The notes beneath the pieces are model-generated. The model was not told where the DNA came from. It saw only the letters and a program-made list of their open reading frames with translations, and made no database searches. Positions 48,423 to 58,308 of a DNA stretch of 64,000 nucleotides are shown in pieces. Both the position numbers and the translations under genes were made by a program. Numbering within the stretch: position 1 is the first letter of the stretch; every line of letters starts with the position of its first letter. The stretch comes from Fervidobacterium sp. UBA5837 (GTDB lineage Bacteria; Thermotogota; Thermotogae; Thermotogales; Fervidobacteriaceae), in NCBI GenBank assembly GCA_002432805.1, contig DJGV01000005.1:4645-68644 (forward strand), read 5' to 3'.

Positions 48423-48493
48423 TTATTGCAAGGATATTGGCAATTTCAGTTGGAACTGTGTAAAATTCATAACAAACAAAATCATAAAATCTT

Positions 48494-48520
48494 GCCTCGG
48501 AAGTTTTCGAGGCTTTTTTT
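48494..48520 (+). terminator. Intrinsic terminator after the phosphate transporter gene
   Basis: GCCTCG and CGAGGC pair around an 8-base loop, followed by seven T residues. A textbook rho-independent terminator. Confidence 0.88.
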
Positions 48521-48622
48521 GCCTGCACAAACTGATGGTAAGATGATAAGTGGTATACACATATGTGTGCTATAATATTCTTGTACTTGTATAATACCCT
48601 TTGGATTATGGAGGTGTACATC

Positions 48623-49600
48623 GTGACTGTGCTCTTTCTAACTAAATTAACCGATTATTTCAAGTCTCGAGTCGACGATTTGATCAAGGAGTTTCCAGAC
48701 GATAGATTCGTGATACCACAAAATGAAGCAGAAGGTGAGAAGTTTCTGAAAGTTGCAGAAATCATTGTCTCTGGTTCACTCACAGCAGAACAGATAGAAA
48801 GAGGAGAAAGATTAAGGTGCATCATAGTACCATGGGCAGGTGTAAATGAGTTACCTTTTGAAACAATTAGAAAGAGAGGGGTCATCGTTTCAAACAACCA
48901 TGGAAATGGTAAGATTGTGGCTGAAAGGGCCGTTGCGCTTGCACTTTCAGTCATGGGGAGAATCGTAGAATATCACAGTGACCTATCGAAAGGTATCTGG
49001 CATGGTTTCGAAGTTGGCTCAAAGGGTGAGGATCTGTGGTACTCACTTCAAGGTAAGAAAGTTAGTATCTTGGGACTTGGTACGATTGGTAGACACATAG
49101 CTCATCTGCTTTCTGCTTTCGATTGCGAGATCATGGGCTACAAGAGAAATATCGAGCAAGTGGATGGAATACGGTACATCACGAATAACATAGACGAGGC
49201 AATAGCATTTGGAAAGGTCATATTCGTAACATTACCGTTGACGAAAGAGACTAAGGGAATTATAAATAAAAAGCGAATAGAAGCGATGAGTGGAAAATTT
49301 CTGATAAACATAGGACGTGGTGCGTTGATAGATGAAGAGGCACTTTATCACGGTTTGAAGGACCATATACTAGCTGGCGCAGGAATAGATACTTGGTATC
49401 TCTATCCAAGGAGTACCGAGGTTCAACTACCTTCTAAGTATCCAATTCACACATTCCCAAACGTTGTCATATCACCACACGTCGGTGGGTTCACCGTTGA
49501 AGGATTGGTCGGAAGGATAGATGAAACAATAGAAAACATACGCCACGCACTCGTCACTGGCAGGCCAAAAACAGTCGTTGACTTGGAAAACGAGTATTGA
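48623..49600 (+). CDS. D-2-hydroxyacid dehydrogenase family protein
   Basis: A 325-residue NAD(P)-dependent dehydrogenase-like protein. The Rossmann motif is ILGLGTIGRHIAHLL, the substrate-binding Arg is in FLINIGRGALID, and the catalytic His in PNVVISPHVGG. The usual catalytic Glu position, 29 residues after that Arg, reads Tyr within GIDTWYLYP instead of a DVFxxEP-type sequence; it may mark a subfamily with different chemistry. The GTG at 48623 has GGAGGTG six bases upstream, making it preferable to longer in-frame starts. The next gene begins 19 bases later. Substrate unknown. Confidence 0.85.
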   Translation: MTVLFLTKLTDYFKSRVDDLIKEFPDDRFVIPQNEAEGEKFLKVAEIIVSGSLTAEQIERGERLRCIIVPWAGVNELPFETIRKRGVIVSNNHGNGKIVAERAVALALSVMGRIVEYHSDLSKGIWHGFEVGSKGEDLWYSLQGKKVSILGLGTIGRHIAHLLSAFDCEIMGYKRNIEQVDGIRYITNNIDEAIAFGKVIFVTLPLTKETKGIINKKRIEAMSGKFLINIGRGALIDEEALYHGLKDHILAGAGIDTWYLYPRSTEVQLPSKYPIHTFPNVVISPHVGGFTVEGLVGRIDETIENIRHALVTGRPKTVVDLENEY

Positions 49601-49619
49601 ACTTGAGAGGAGATTAAAC

Positions 49620-51329
49620 ATGCCATTTGATGGTTTCTTGATGAAACGCACTGTAGAAAAGATTTCGCAAGAGATTAAAGATTTCAATATCAGAAATATA
49701 TACCTGTCGAAAAACGTACTCTACTTTTCTTTCGACGATGGAGATTTGAAGATATCACTCAACCCAATGTTTGCACACATCTCTCTTGTAAACCATCTGG
49801 TAAGTGATCCTGAGAAAAACGCATTTGTCGATTTGCTTAGAAGTAGGATAAGGGGTGCAAAGGTGAGCGAGTTCGTAAACATAGATTACGAACGAACTGC
49901 GATATTGAGACTCAAGAAGATGGATGAAACGGGTACTAAACATAACTACGAGATTTACATAGATATCATGGGGAAACACTCGAATGCGATCTTCGTAGAA
50001 GATGGTATCATATTGGATGCATTCAGAAGAGTTGAAACAAGATTCAGAAATATCAATCCAGGTAAGAACTTTGCGGTTTTTCCGAGCAAGAAAGTGCGTA
50101 TCGAGGACGTAGATTCAAAGGAGTGTCTCGAGGGGATGTTAAGAGCATTTCTTGAGCAGAGTGGTGACAAGAAGCCGAAGATTTCAGAATTTCTCTACTC
50201 TTCAATTCAAGGGTTCTCGAAAATTACAGCTGAAGAGGTTCTCTTCAGAGTGGATTTGGAAGATTCAACAGTGTCAGAAATTGACCAGTCTATGATTACC
50301 TCACTTTGGAACGCATTAGACACGATAAAATTGGAATTAGCATCTAGTTATTCGTTCATATACTACGAAGATAATGAGCCTGCGGATATCTCTGCAATCA
50401 GGCTCCATGCATATTCAGACGAAAAGAGATGTGACAATGTTTTGGCCTGCGTAAATGAGTATTTCACATTCGTAGAAAAGAAAGAAAAACGCCTGCAGAA
50501 AAAGAATCAGTTATCAAGCGTTGTAAAGGCCAAGATAGACATGTATGAAACACTGTTGAAGAAACTGAACGAAGAATTTGATGAATGCAAAGAATTGGAC
50601 AGATACAGGAAATACGGTGAACTCATAAAGGCATACGCATATCAAATTCAATCTGGCAATGAGAAAGCAGCGTTGTTCGATTGGGAGACAAACGAAGTGG
50701 TAAAAGTACCACTTGAGAAAAACTTGAGCGCGATAGAAAACAGTGTGCGATACTTCAATATGTACTCGAAATTGAAAAGGAAGGCATCTGGTTTGAAGGA
50801 GAGAATAGAAATTGTTAGCAGAGAGCTAGATTATCTTCAACAATTGCTCATGACGATAGAAAATGCGGAAGACCTGGAAGACTTGAAAGAGATAGAAGAA
50901 GAGATGGTAGAAAATGAGTTGATAAAAGTCAGAAAGAGCAGAGGCAAATTACAAACGAGCAGAGAGTTCGTCTCTCAACCAAGGAAGCACGTATACAATG
51001 GTTTTACGATATATGTAGGAAAAAACAATAGACAGAACGATGAACTCGTGAAAAAAGCAAGTGACAGTGACTTGTGGTTTCACGTGCAAGGTATGCCTGG
51101 TGCACACGTATTGATAAAGACCGCTGGTAAGTACGTTGACGAAGATACGTTGAGATACGCTGCATCACTTGCTGCTACATACAGTAAAGGAAAATACTCA
51201 TCGAACGTACCAGTCGATTATACGCAGATAAAGTACGTGAAAAAGCCGAAGGGATTCAAACCGGGACTTGTGCTCTATTCCAATTTCAAGACGATCTTTG
51301 CTGATCCAATAGAGCACTCAGCCGAGTGA
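49620..51329 (+). CDS. rqcH: RqcH/Rqc2-type NFACT protein (ribosome quality control)
   Basis: A 569-residue member of the NFACT family (also called FbpA). It has the N-terminal NFACT-N domain (MPFDGFLMKRTVEKISQEI), a helical middle with a long coiled coil (about 280-440), and the C-terminal NFACT-R domain with SDLWFHVQGMPGAHVLIKT. Bacterial members bind obstructed 50S subunits and direct C-terminal alanine tailing. The Asp-Arg pair reported as important in B. subtilis RqcH seems to read Glu-Arg (YERTAIL) here, though that alignment is by eye. The ATG at 49620 follows GAGAGGAG. uvrB follows by 40 bases. Confidence 0.88.
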   Translation: MPFDGFLMKRTVEKISQEIKDFNIRNIYLSKNVLYFSFDDGDLKISLNPMFAHISLVNHLVSDPEKNAFVDLLRSRIRGAKVSEFVNIDYERTAILRLKKMDETGTKHNYEIYIDIMGKHSNAIFVEDGIILDAFRRVETRFRNINPGKNFAVFPSKKVRIEDVDSKECLEGMLRAFLEQSGDKKPKISEFLYSSIQGFSKITAEEVLFRVDLEDSTVSEIDQSMITSLWNALDTIKLELASSYSFIYYEDNEPADISAIRLHAYSDEKRCDNVLACVNEYFTFVEKKEKRLQKKNQLSSVVKAKIDMYETLLKKLNEEFDECKELDRYRKYGELIKAYAYQIQSGNEKAALFDWETNEVVKVPLEKNLSAIENSVRYFNMYSKLKRKASGLKERIEIVSRELDYLQQLLMTIENAEDLEDLKEIEEEMVENELIKVRKSRGKLQTSREFVSQPRKHVYNGFTIYVGKNNRQNDELVKKASDSDLWFHVQGMPGAHVLIKTAGKYVDEDTLRYAASLAATYSKGKYSSNVPVDYTQIKYVKKPKGFKPGLVLYSNFKTIFADPIEHSAE

Positions 51330-51369
51330 ATCAAACTTATTGCGCTGCCAAATGGAGGTAATGTGATAT

Positions 51370-53361
51370 ATGCCGTATGAAATATTCAACGAGTACCAAC
51401 CGATGGGCGATCAACCACAGGCGATTGAACAACTCGTAGATGGACTGAAAAAAGGATACAAGTTCCAAACGCTTTTAGGTGTCACAGGAAGTGGAAAAAC
51501 ATTCACAATGGCAAACGTGATAAAAGAAATAGACAGGCCCGTACTTGTAATCTCGCCTAACAAGACACTCGCAGCCCAGCTTTACTCTGAATTCAAGACG
51601 TTCTTTCCGAACAACAGAGTGGAATTTTTCATAAGCTATTACGATTACTACCAACCTGAAGCGTACGTGCCAACGAAAGATTTGTACATAGAAAAGACAG
51701 CGGATATAAACGAAGTAATCGCAAGGATGAGGATGAAAGCGATACAGTCGATCATGACGCGCAGAGATACTATTGTCGTTGCAAGTGTCTCCGCTATTTA
51801 TGCGTGCGGTGATCCACGTGACTTCGATGAGCTGAACATAAAATTAGAAATTAGACAGAGAATACGACTCAACGAAATACTCAAAAGACTTGTCAAAATT
51901 GGGTACGAACATAAGGAAGACGTCGGCATGACTGGCAGTTTCAGACTTAGAGGAGACACGCTGGAAATCTTCCCAACGTATCAGGACGAAGGAATAAGAA
52001 TCGAGCTATTCGGTGATGAAGTGGATCGAATATACACATTCGATAGGATGAATAGGAATACCTTAGAAAAATTGGACAAGATAACAATATACCCAACGAA
52101 AGAATACGTCACAACGGAAGAAAAAGTTGAAAAAGCTGTGAAAACGATCAGAGAAGAACTAGATCAAAGAATTGAAGAGCTGAAGAGGCAAGGTAGGGAG
52201 TTGGAGGCTCAAAGGCTTTACCAAAGAACGATGGGAGATATCGAGCTTCTATCAACACTTGGTTACTGCTCAGGCATCGAGAACTATTCAAGGCATTTCG
52301 ATGGCAGACGCCCTGGGGATGCACCGTATTCTCTGTTAGACTATTACGATGATGATTTCATAGTTTTCATAGATGAATCGCACATCACAATCCCACAACT
52401 GAGGGCAATGTACCATGGAGAGATGTCGAGAAAGAAGAGTCTCATAGAATATGGTTTCAGATTACCGTGTGCATACGACAACAGGCCACTGAAATTCGAA
52501 GAATTCTTGAAAAAAGTAAATCAAACAATATTCGTTTCTGCAACACCTGGACCATTTGAATTTGAAGTATCTGAAGAGATAGTTGAGCAAATCATCAGGC
52601 CGACCGGTTTGATAGACCCACAAGTAGAAGTACGACCAACGAGATACCAAGTTGATGATTTAGTGAAAGAGATAACAGAAGTCAAGAAACGTGGTGAAAA
52701 GGCACTCGTGACAGTACTGACGAAGAAAACTGCAGAGATGCTTGCAGAATATTTAGTGGAACTGAACATAAGGGCATTGTATCTACACTCAGAATTAGAT
52801 TCAATAAAACGTGTGGAAGTGCTGAAAAAGTTAAGAGCTGGCGAGATAGATGTCGTCGTAGGTATAAACTTGCTCAGAGAGGGACTGGATTTACCCGAAG
52901 TATCGCTCGTTGCAATCTTGGATGCTGACAGCGAGGGATTTTTGAGAAGCGAGACAACGCTCATACAAATCATAGGCAGAACGGCGAGGAACGAAAATGG
53001 AAAGGTAATCATGTACGCAGATAGAATCACGCCTGCAATGCAAAAGGCAATTGATGAGACCAATAGAAGAAGAAATGTACAGATTGAATACAACAAAGCA
53101 AACAATATAAAGCCGCAGACAATTGTGAAACCACTGATGGGAGATATTTTTGAACCATTCAAGGATAAAGATAAAGAGGAAGAACTTTACAAAATATACG
53201 AAGACAGTGTCTACACGCTCAAAGAGTCGCTTAGCACAGAAGAATACACTGCACTGCTCGAAGAAGAAATGTACAAGGCAGCATCGGAACTCAGATACGA
53301 AGATGCTGCGAAGATTAGAGATGAACTCTTCAAACTCAAACAGCAATCACAGAGTACTTGA
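51370..53361 (+). CDS. uvrB: Excinuclease ABC subunit B
   Basis: Damage-verification helicase-like subunit of nucleotide excision repair. The 663-residue protein has Walker [12 protein letters not shown], the beta-hairpin [12 protein letters not shown] that inserts between strands, DESH at [11 protein letters not shown], helicase motifs [19 protein letters not shown] and QIIGRTARN, and the C-terminal UVR domain ([23 protein letters not shown] region). The ATG follows GGAGG about eleven bases upstream. No uvrA or uvrC is in the window. Confidence 0.97.
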   Translation: MPYEIFNEYQPMGDQPQAIEQLVDGLKKGYKFQTLLGVTGSGKTFTMANVIKEIDRPVLVISPNKTLAAQLYSEFKTFFPNNRVEFFISYYDYYQPEAYVPTKDLYIEKTADINEVIARMRMKAIQSIMTRRDTIVVASVSAIYACGDPRDFDELNIKLEIRQRIRLNEILKRLVKIGYEHKEDVGMTGSFRLRGDTLEIFPTYQDEGIRIELFGDEVDRIYTFDRMNRNTLEKLDKITIYPTKEYVTTEEKVEKAVKTIREELDQRIEELKRQGRELEAQRLYQRTMGDIELLSTLGYCSGIENYSRHFDGRRPGDAPYSLLDYYDDDFIVFIDESHITIPQLRAMYHGEMSRKKSLIEYGFRLPCAYDNRPLKFEEFLKKVNQTIFVSATPGPFEFEVSEEIVEQIIRPTGLIDPQVEVRPTRYQVDDLVKEITEVKKRGEKALVTVLTKKTAEMLAEYLVELNIRALYLHSELDSIKRVEVLKKLRAGEIDVVVGINLLREGLDLPEVSLVAILDADSEGFLRSETTLIQIIGRTARNENGKVIMYADRITPAMQKAIDETNRRRNVQIEYNKANNIKPQTIVKPLMGDIFEPFKDKDKEEELYKIYEDSVYTLKESLSTEEYTALLEEEMYKAASELRYEDAAKIRDELFKLKQQSQST

Positions 53362-53426
53362 TTGTTGAGTTGCATCCTGTCTGAAATGCGTTCGATGATG
53401 GTATCAGAGGGAATTGGGGGAATGGT

Positions 53427-54806
53427 ATGGGGCATGTATCGGTTGGGAAATTGAAAGTGATTTCTTTTGTATTGTTGTTTTTTCTAACTGTATTCTCGTT
53501 TGGTCAGAAACCTGTCATTTCCGTTGACGTGGAATTCGACGAGCAATCTTTCAAGAAAATCGCTGAGAGCGTTGTCTTCGATGAGGTGTACGAAAGTAGA
53601 AAATTTAAGGTACTGCTTCAAGATGCCCTTAGCGAGCTTTCCAAGGAACTTGTGCTGCAAGACCTATTTTCAAATCAGAACATCGTACTTTCAGATGCGC
53701 AGGCCGTGGATGGACAACTTAAAGTGGTTGTCAGCAACTTTGATTTCTACACTACTCAGACATTGAATGAATACATCGAAAATCCCGTCACTGGAGAGTA
53801 CATACTGACTGCAAACGGGTACGTGAAGATACATGCTGGTGAGCGATACAGCTATGATTCATCGACGTCAAGATACATACAAGATAGTGACGGAACATAT
53901 GTGAGAGGATACGATGGAAAGTACTACAGTGCATACACATTCTACTCATTTGTGCCACACAACAAGGTCTATTACGTACTCAAGGCGCGAGTAGACTATT
54001 CACTCAGTGCGAAAGATTTAAAAAAGACTGATTCATTCGATGTATTCACGCAGGTAGCTGCAAGAGACTACATCTACGATCCATACAACAATAGAATGCT
54101 AAGTGTCCAAAAGAGCAAGAACGAGGTGTTCGGTTACTTCTCCACAGCACTTGCTAAAAAGTTACGAGACGAACTGATGGCCACATACAAAATTACTGGT
54201 TACGTTAAAAGTGTTAGATTTCCAAGGACGATTTTGGATGTTGGAGATAAAGATGGCGTTAAAGTAGATGGCACGTTCAAGATACTTGCTCCGGATCAAA
54301 AAACAGAACTATCGGAACTAAAGGTAATTAGGACAGGTGGCGATTACAGCGAGTGCGAGATAACGTACGTGAAAAAGGGGTACAGTGTAAAACCTGGCGA
54401 TGTTGCTGTCGAATCAAATGCTACCTTTATATTTCCTCTATCGCTTAGCATTTCCTATAGGATGGGCAACACATTCAACTTCGACACTTCTGAAGTCTCA
54501 CTGATGATTGGACTGAAAAAAATAGATATCCACAGAGATGTAACGTCATATCTCAATTTTGGTGCAACATTCTTGGCAAAAGACCTTACAAATAGCTCTG
54601 GAAGCAATAGTTTGCAACCAACATTTGAAGTGTCAGGCGGGTTTAGACTATTTGGCAATGGCATTTCCATTTATGGATTAGGGATGGTAAAACTCGAAGA
54701 CACTGCATACGTAGGTTTAGGCCTGAAATTTGGGATACTCAACATCGAAGCATTTACAACACTCTCATTCGACAAGTTCCTCTTTGGTGGTGGTCTGCTA
54801 TGGTAA
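53427..54806 (+). CDS. Exported protein with tyrosine-rich YSYDS module
   Basis: A 459-residue exported protein of unknown family. The signal peptide is residues 7-26 (KLKVISFVLLFFLTVFSFG). An alpha/beta region of FlgT or CsgG-like character follows (FDEVYESRKFKVLLQDAL). A Tyr-rich insert spans about 115-190 with RYSYDSSTSRYIQDSDGTYV. A region with ILDVGDKDGVKVDGTFKIL, as in FlgT C-terminal-like domains, lies near 270. The last 110 residues alternate in a beta-strand pattern ending in LLW, which may be an outer-membrane beta domain. It overlaps the next gene by seven bases, and that protein contains two copies of the same insert. Confidence 0.65.
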   Translation: MGHVSVGKLKVISFVLLFFLTVFSFGQKPVISVDVEFDEQSFKKIAESVVFDEVYESRKFKVLLQDALSELSKELVLQDLFSNQNIVLSDAQAVDGQLKVVVSNFDFYTTQTLNEYIENPVTGEYILTANGYVKIHAGERYSYDSSTSRYIQDSDGTYVRGYDGKYYSAYTFYSFVPHNKVYYVLKARVDYSLSAKDLKKTDSFDVFTQVAARDYIYDPYNNRMLSVQKSKNEVFGYFSTALAKKLRDELMATYKITGYVKSVRFPRTILDVGDKDGVKVDGTFKILAPDQKTELSELKVIRTGGDYSECEITYVKKGYSVKPGDVAVESNATFIFPLSLSISYRMGNTFNFDTSEVSLMIGLKKIDIHRDVTSYLNFGATFLAKDLTNSSGSNSLQPTFEVSGGFRLFGNGISIYGLGMVKLEDTAYVGLGLKFGILNIEAFTTLSFDKFLFGGGLLW

Positions 54807-56773
54807 AGAGAACAATGCAAACTGGCAGGATATATTTCATCGCTCTTTTGGTACTTTTAAGCACATTTGCCATCGGTGCGGGCAAGGTACAAGTCATAAT
54901 CGATTCGAAAATCCCCATGGTGTACGAGAAAATAGCGCTCAGTGCTGAGTTGATGGACTCATTCTCGACAGATATACCAGACAACATACTAAGGGTTGTT
55001 CATATAATCGATTTGAAAAAAGAGGCATATTCAAGAAAAGTCAACGAATTCGTACGCGATAAGGAAGGCACGTACGTCTACTACAACGGTACTTATTATT
55101 ACACATCGAAGAGGGCAAGATATTCGTACGATTCAAAGAATGGTAAATATGTGCTAAATGCGAGCGGCTCTTACATCTACGTACCTGAATTCTCTTGGGC
55201 CAGGAGTGATGAAGAAAAGTACGTAGCAAGTAATTTGTACAAGAGGTACGAAAAGATAGAGAACGGTATCACGTACTACATGAGCCTTTACATAACCGAT
55301 ATAGATATAGAAAATCTATTCGTTAAATCAGTTATACCAGTTAACGTTTCAGATGACAGTGTGAGAGGACTGATAAAAAAAGCAATGCAGCAACACTACG
55401 AGATAGTAAATAGAAAATCACCGTACAAGATTGACATAGCCATTGTATTCAACCCATCGATCGATAAAAACATGAGAATGTCGATCGTATCGAAGCTTCA
55501 AGAGGATACAAGGTACAACATCTACGATCGATTGTATTTGGATGAAGTATTCAAGACGATAAAATTCAAAGACCTCTTTGGCAAAGAGGTAAATCTGAAA
55601 TTTACACCTCCAGCTTACATAATCGCCTTCGACAATCCAGTAAGTGCGAGTGAGATAACTCAGTCTACGAAATACCTCTTCTTCGAAAATGCCTTGAACG
55701 GTACATACATCAAGAAATCCCTTGTGACCGGGGAATATGTACCAGTACGGATCGAAGTTGGCAAATATTACTCGTACGACTCAGATAAGAAGACCTACGT
55801 TTTAAACATGAAAGATGGTCGCTACGTCAGATACCCGGGAAATGGCTGGGAAAAAGAAGGCTACGTATCGGAAAGTACATTTTACGATTACATACTCTTT
55901 GAAGAAACTGATATGGAAAAGTACACATCTCTACTCTGCAACATCTACGATACAGAAACTGGTGAGATAATAGGTTCAAAGATGTTTGAATACATGTGTA
56001 AAATCCCGAAGAAAGAGATCGTTGACAGGTTCGGTACAGAACAAGTTAACTCGGAAACGGAAGCTGATTTATCAATGATGAACAGCATCTCAAGTGGTGT
56101 GTATGAGTTTTTGCAAGTGATCTTCCCATTGAGTAGTGTCGTATCAAAAGTACAGGGTAACAAAGTCTCTCTGTTATCCGGCGAGAATATCGGTATGAAA
56201 AATGGGTATGTATTTCAAGATATATACGATGGATTCACGATGGGATATCTCAGAATCGATAAAGTAGCAGCTGATACATCCGAAGGAAGCATTTTCTACA
56301 TCATACCCGGCGAGCAGATAAAAGAAAATTCATATGCAATTGAAACAAAAAGACAACCAAATTTCATCGGTGGAAGGTTCAACTTCTCAGTATCGAACGA
56401 AGGATTAAACTTTATTCTTGGGTACGTTAACAGTGATGTCTACAATAACCACAAACAATCGTTCTCCATTGGCTATTCCATCGCAAACTTATCTGCTGCA
56501 GCTCCGACAAATCAATTCTTCGCAGAATCATCGTTCTTTGTACTTTCAAAGCAAATGGAGATATACTTCGATTTAGGCATACTATCCAACGACAATTTCG
56601 AAACGGTAAACGCATTCCTCTCACCAGGCATCAGAATCTCAAGTTACACGGACAACTCGATATATTACCCAGGCGGCTTTGGAATATTTGCTCAGCTCGA
56701 AGGAAAGATAACCTATTATGGTACATTTAATATCCTGCCAATTTTAAGCTTGGGAATGGAAATGAGATTCTAA
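54800..56773 (+). CDS. Exported protein with two tyrosine-rich YSYDS modules
   Basis: A 657-residue exported protein with signal peptide (RIYFIALLVLLSTFAIGAG). Two copies of the Tyr-rich module occur near residues 85-165 (ARYSYDSKNGKYVLNASGSY) and 295-390 (KYYSYDSDKKTYVLNMKDGR), separated by an alpha/beta segment. The C-terminal 130 residues look like beta strands of an outer-membrane or barrel-type domain, ending in GMEMRF with the terminal Phe typical of outer-membrane proteins. It is translationally coupled to the preceding related protein. Function unknown; an envelope complex is the best inference. Confidence 0.65.
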   Translation: MVKRTMQTGRIYFIALLVLLSTFAIGAGKVQVIIDSKIPMVYEKIALSAELMDSFSTDIPDNILRVVHIIDLKKEAYSRKVNEFVRDKEGTYVYYNGTYYYTSKRARYSYDSKNGKYVLNASGSYIYVPEFSWARSDEEKYVASNLYKRYEKIENGITYYMSLYITDIDIENLFVKSVIPVNVSDDSVRGLIKKAMQQHYEIVNRKSPYKIDIAIVFNPSIDKNMRMSIVSKLQEDTRYNIYDRLYLDEVFKTIKFKDLFGKEVNLKFTPPAYIIAFDNPVSASEITQSTKYLFFENALNGTYIKKSLVTGEYVPVRIEVGKYYSYDSDKKTYVLNMKDGRYVRYPGNGWEKEGYVSESTFYDYILFEETDMEKYTSLLCNIYDTETGEIIGSKMFEYMCKIPKKEIVDRFGTEQVNSETEADLSMMNSISSGVYEFLQVIFPLSSVVSKVQGNKVSLLSGENIGMKNGYVFQDIYDGFTMGYLRIDKVAADTSEGSIFYIIPGEQIKENSYAIETKRQPNFIGGRFNFSVSNEGLNFILGYVNSDVYNNHKQSFSIGYSIANLSAAAPTNQFFAESSFFVLSKQMEIYFDLGILSNDNFETVNAFLSPGIRISSYTDNSIYYPGGFGIFAQLEGKITYYGTFNILPILSLGMEMRF

Positions 56774-56808
56774 ACCATTGAGCCGTTCAAATTCATCGTT
56801 TATTAAAA

Positions 56809-56840
56809 ACAGCAGCCCATCAAAGGGCTGCTGTGATTTT
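56809..56840. terminator. Terminator between convergent genes
   Basis: ACAGCAGCCC and GGGCTGCTGT form a 10-bp stem with a 6-base loop, followed by GATTTTAT on the plus strand and preceded by AAAA. It can serve both the plus-strand exported-protein operon and the minus-strand lpdA. Confidence 0.82.
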
Positions 56841-56878
56841 ATACCACTCTATTCTCATATAACTGCTTGATTGAATAA

Positions 56879-58249
56879 TCATAAATGTATAGGCTTTCCG
56901 ATCGCGCCTTCAAATGCACCGAGTAGTGTCTCACTTAATGTTGGGTGTGGATGGATGGATTCTTCCAACTGCTGTGCGGTAAGTCTGTTCCTCACGGCAA
57001 TCACACCCTCCATGATGAGTTCCGTTGCAGATGCTGAGACAATACTCATACCCAGTACTACACCCGTCTTTGCATCGGTAATGACCTTTGCAAACCCTAT
57101 GTTTTCGAGCATCGTCCTTGCCCGTCCGTTTGCGGAGAGCGGGAATTTTGATACCTTGACTTCATGATTTCCCCCATCTACATCGCGTTCACGCAATCCT
57201 GTCGATGCGATTTCCGGGTTTGTGAATATGATAGAGGGTACTGCCGAGTAATCTGCATGTGAATCCACTCCTGCTATGTTATTTGCTGCCACGATGCCTT
57301 CATGCGATGCAACGTGTGCAAGCATAATTTGACCACGGATATCTCCTATCGCATACACACCCTCGATGTTAGTGCGCATACGTTCATCAGTCTTAACGCC
57401 CCTGTTGATCTCCACACCGAGGTTTCGTACATCTTCAGGTATGTTTGGTCTTCTCCCAACTGCAACTAAGACCCTTTCAACGTTGTAAACCTTTTCATTT
57501 CCATCGTTACTAATTACGATCGCTTTGTACCCACCATCTATCTTCTCAACACCTGCAACTTTGCTCTTTTCGAGGATTTCAACACCTTTTCTAGCAAATG
57601 CCTTCTTCAATTCCTCTGCCACATCACTGTCTTCGTTTGGAAGGATGTGGTCTGCAAGTTCTACAACGGTGACTTTTACATTCAAAGAGCTGAAAAACGT
57701 TGCAAATTCGACACCGATCACGCCGCCACCAACGATGAGTATACTCTTTGGAAGTTCCTTCATGACAAAGACATCGTTGCTTGTCCATATACCCTCAACA
57801 CTATCGAAAGGTGGGAACACCACAGGAACAGAACCGTGGGCAAGTACAAGATTTGCACATTCTATCTCCTCGCCGGTTTCCTTTACTCTGACTCTATTCT
57901 TCGTCACAACTTCAGCCGTACCTTTGTAGACTGTTACATTGTTTTTCTTCATCAAAAACTCTATGCCCTTTCTGCCCATAACAATATTCTTTTGTGCATG
58001 TGACATCACCTTGGAGAGTTCGAATCCTTCTACACTCAGCTTTATACCGAGCTTGTCTGACTTTTCCCTTGCCTCATCGAGTAAATGCGTAGCCGTGAGC
58101 AGCGCCTTTGTAGGAATGCACCCCCAATTCGTGCAAGTTCCACCAAGATTTTCCTTTTCCACAAGTGCCACACTCTTGCCGTACTGAGCAAGCTTTATCG
58201 CACAGACATACCCACCAGGTCCTCCACCGATAATCAACGCATCAAACAT
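56879..58249 (-). CDS. lpdA: Dihydrolipoyl dehydrogenase
   Basis: FAD-dependent enzyme that reoxidizes lipoyl groups of 2-oxoacid dehydrogenase or glycine cleavage complexes with NAD. The 456-residue protein has the FAD-binding GGGPGGYVCAIKLAQYG, the redox disulfide GGTCTNWGCIPTKALL (CxxxxC), the NAD-binding VGGGVIGVEFATFF, YAIGDIRGQIMLAHVA, and the C-terminal HPHPTLSE with the catalytic His-Glu. The ATG at 58249 has GGGGTG six bases upstream. No lipoyl-complex partners are adjacent, so its complex cannot be told from context. Confidence 0.93.
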   Translation of the reverse strand: MFDALIIGGGPGGYVCAIKLAQYGKSVALVEKENLGGTCTNWGCIPTKALLTATHLLDEAREKSDKLGIKLSVEGFELSKVMSHAQKNIVMGRKGIEFLMKKNNVTVYKGTAEVVTKNRVRVKETGEEIECANLVLAHGSVPVVFPPFDSVEGIWTSNDVFVMKELPKSILIVGGGVIGVEFATFFSSLNVKVTVVELADHILPNEDSDVAEELKKAFARKGVEILEKSKVAGVEKIDGGYKAIVISNDGNEKVYNVERVLVAVGRRPNIPEDVRNLGVEINRGVKTDERMRTNIEGVYAIGDIRGQIMLAHVASHEGIVAANNIAGVDSHADYSAVPSIIFTNPEIASTGLRERDVDGGNHEVKVSKFPLSANGRARTMLENIGFAKVITDAKTGVVLGMSIVSASATELIMEGVIAVRNRLTAQQLEESIHPHPTLSETLLGAFEGAIGKPIHL

Positions 58250-58308
58250 CTCCAACACCCCTTTTTACCTTTTCATCTCGTTTATCTTACTCTAGTTCCT
58301 CAGTTTGT

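Noticed and set aside
52521..53162. 213-codon minus-strand open frame opposite uvrB
   Set aside because: uvrB is unmistakable on the other strand; the antisense product is a Ser/Ile-rich shadow with no motif.
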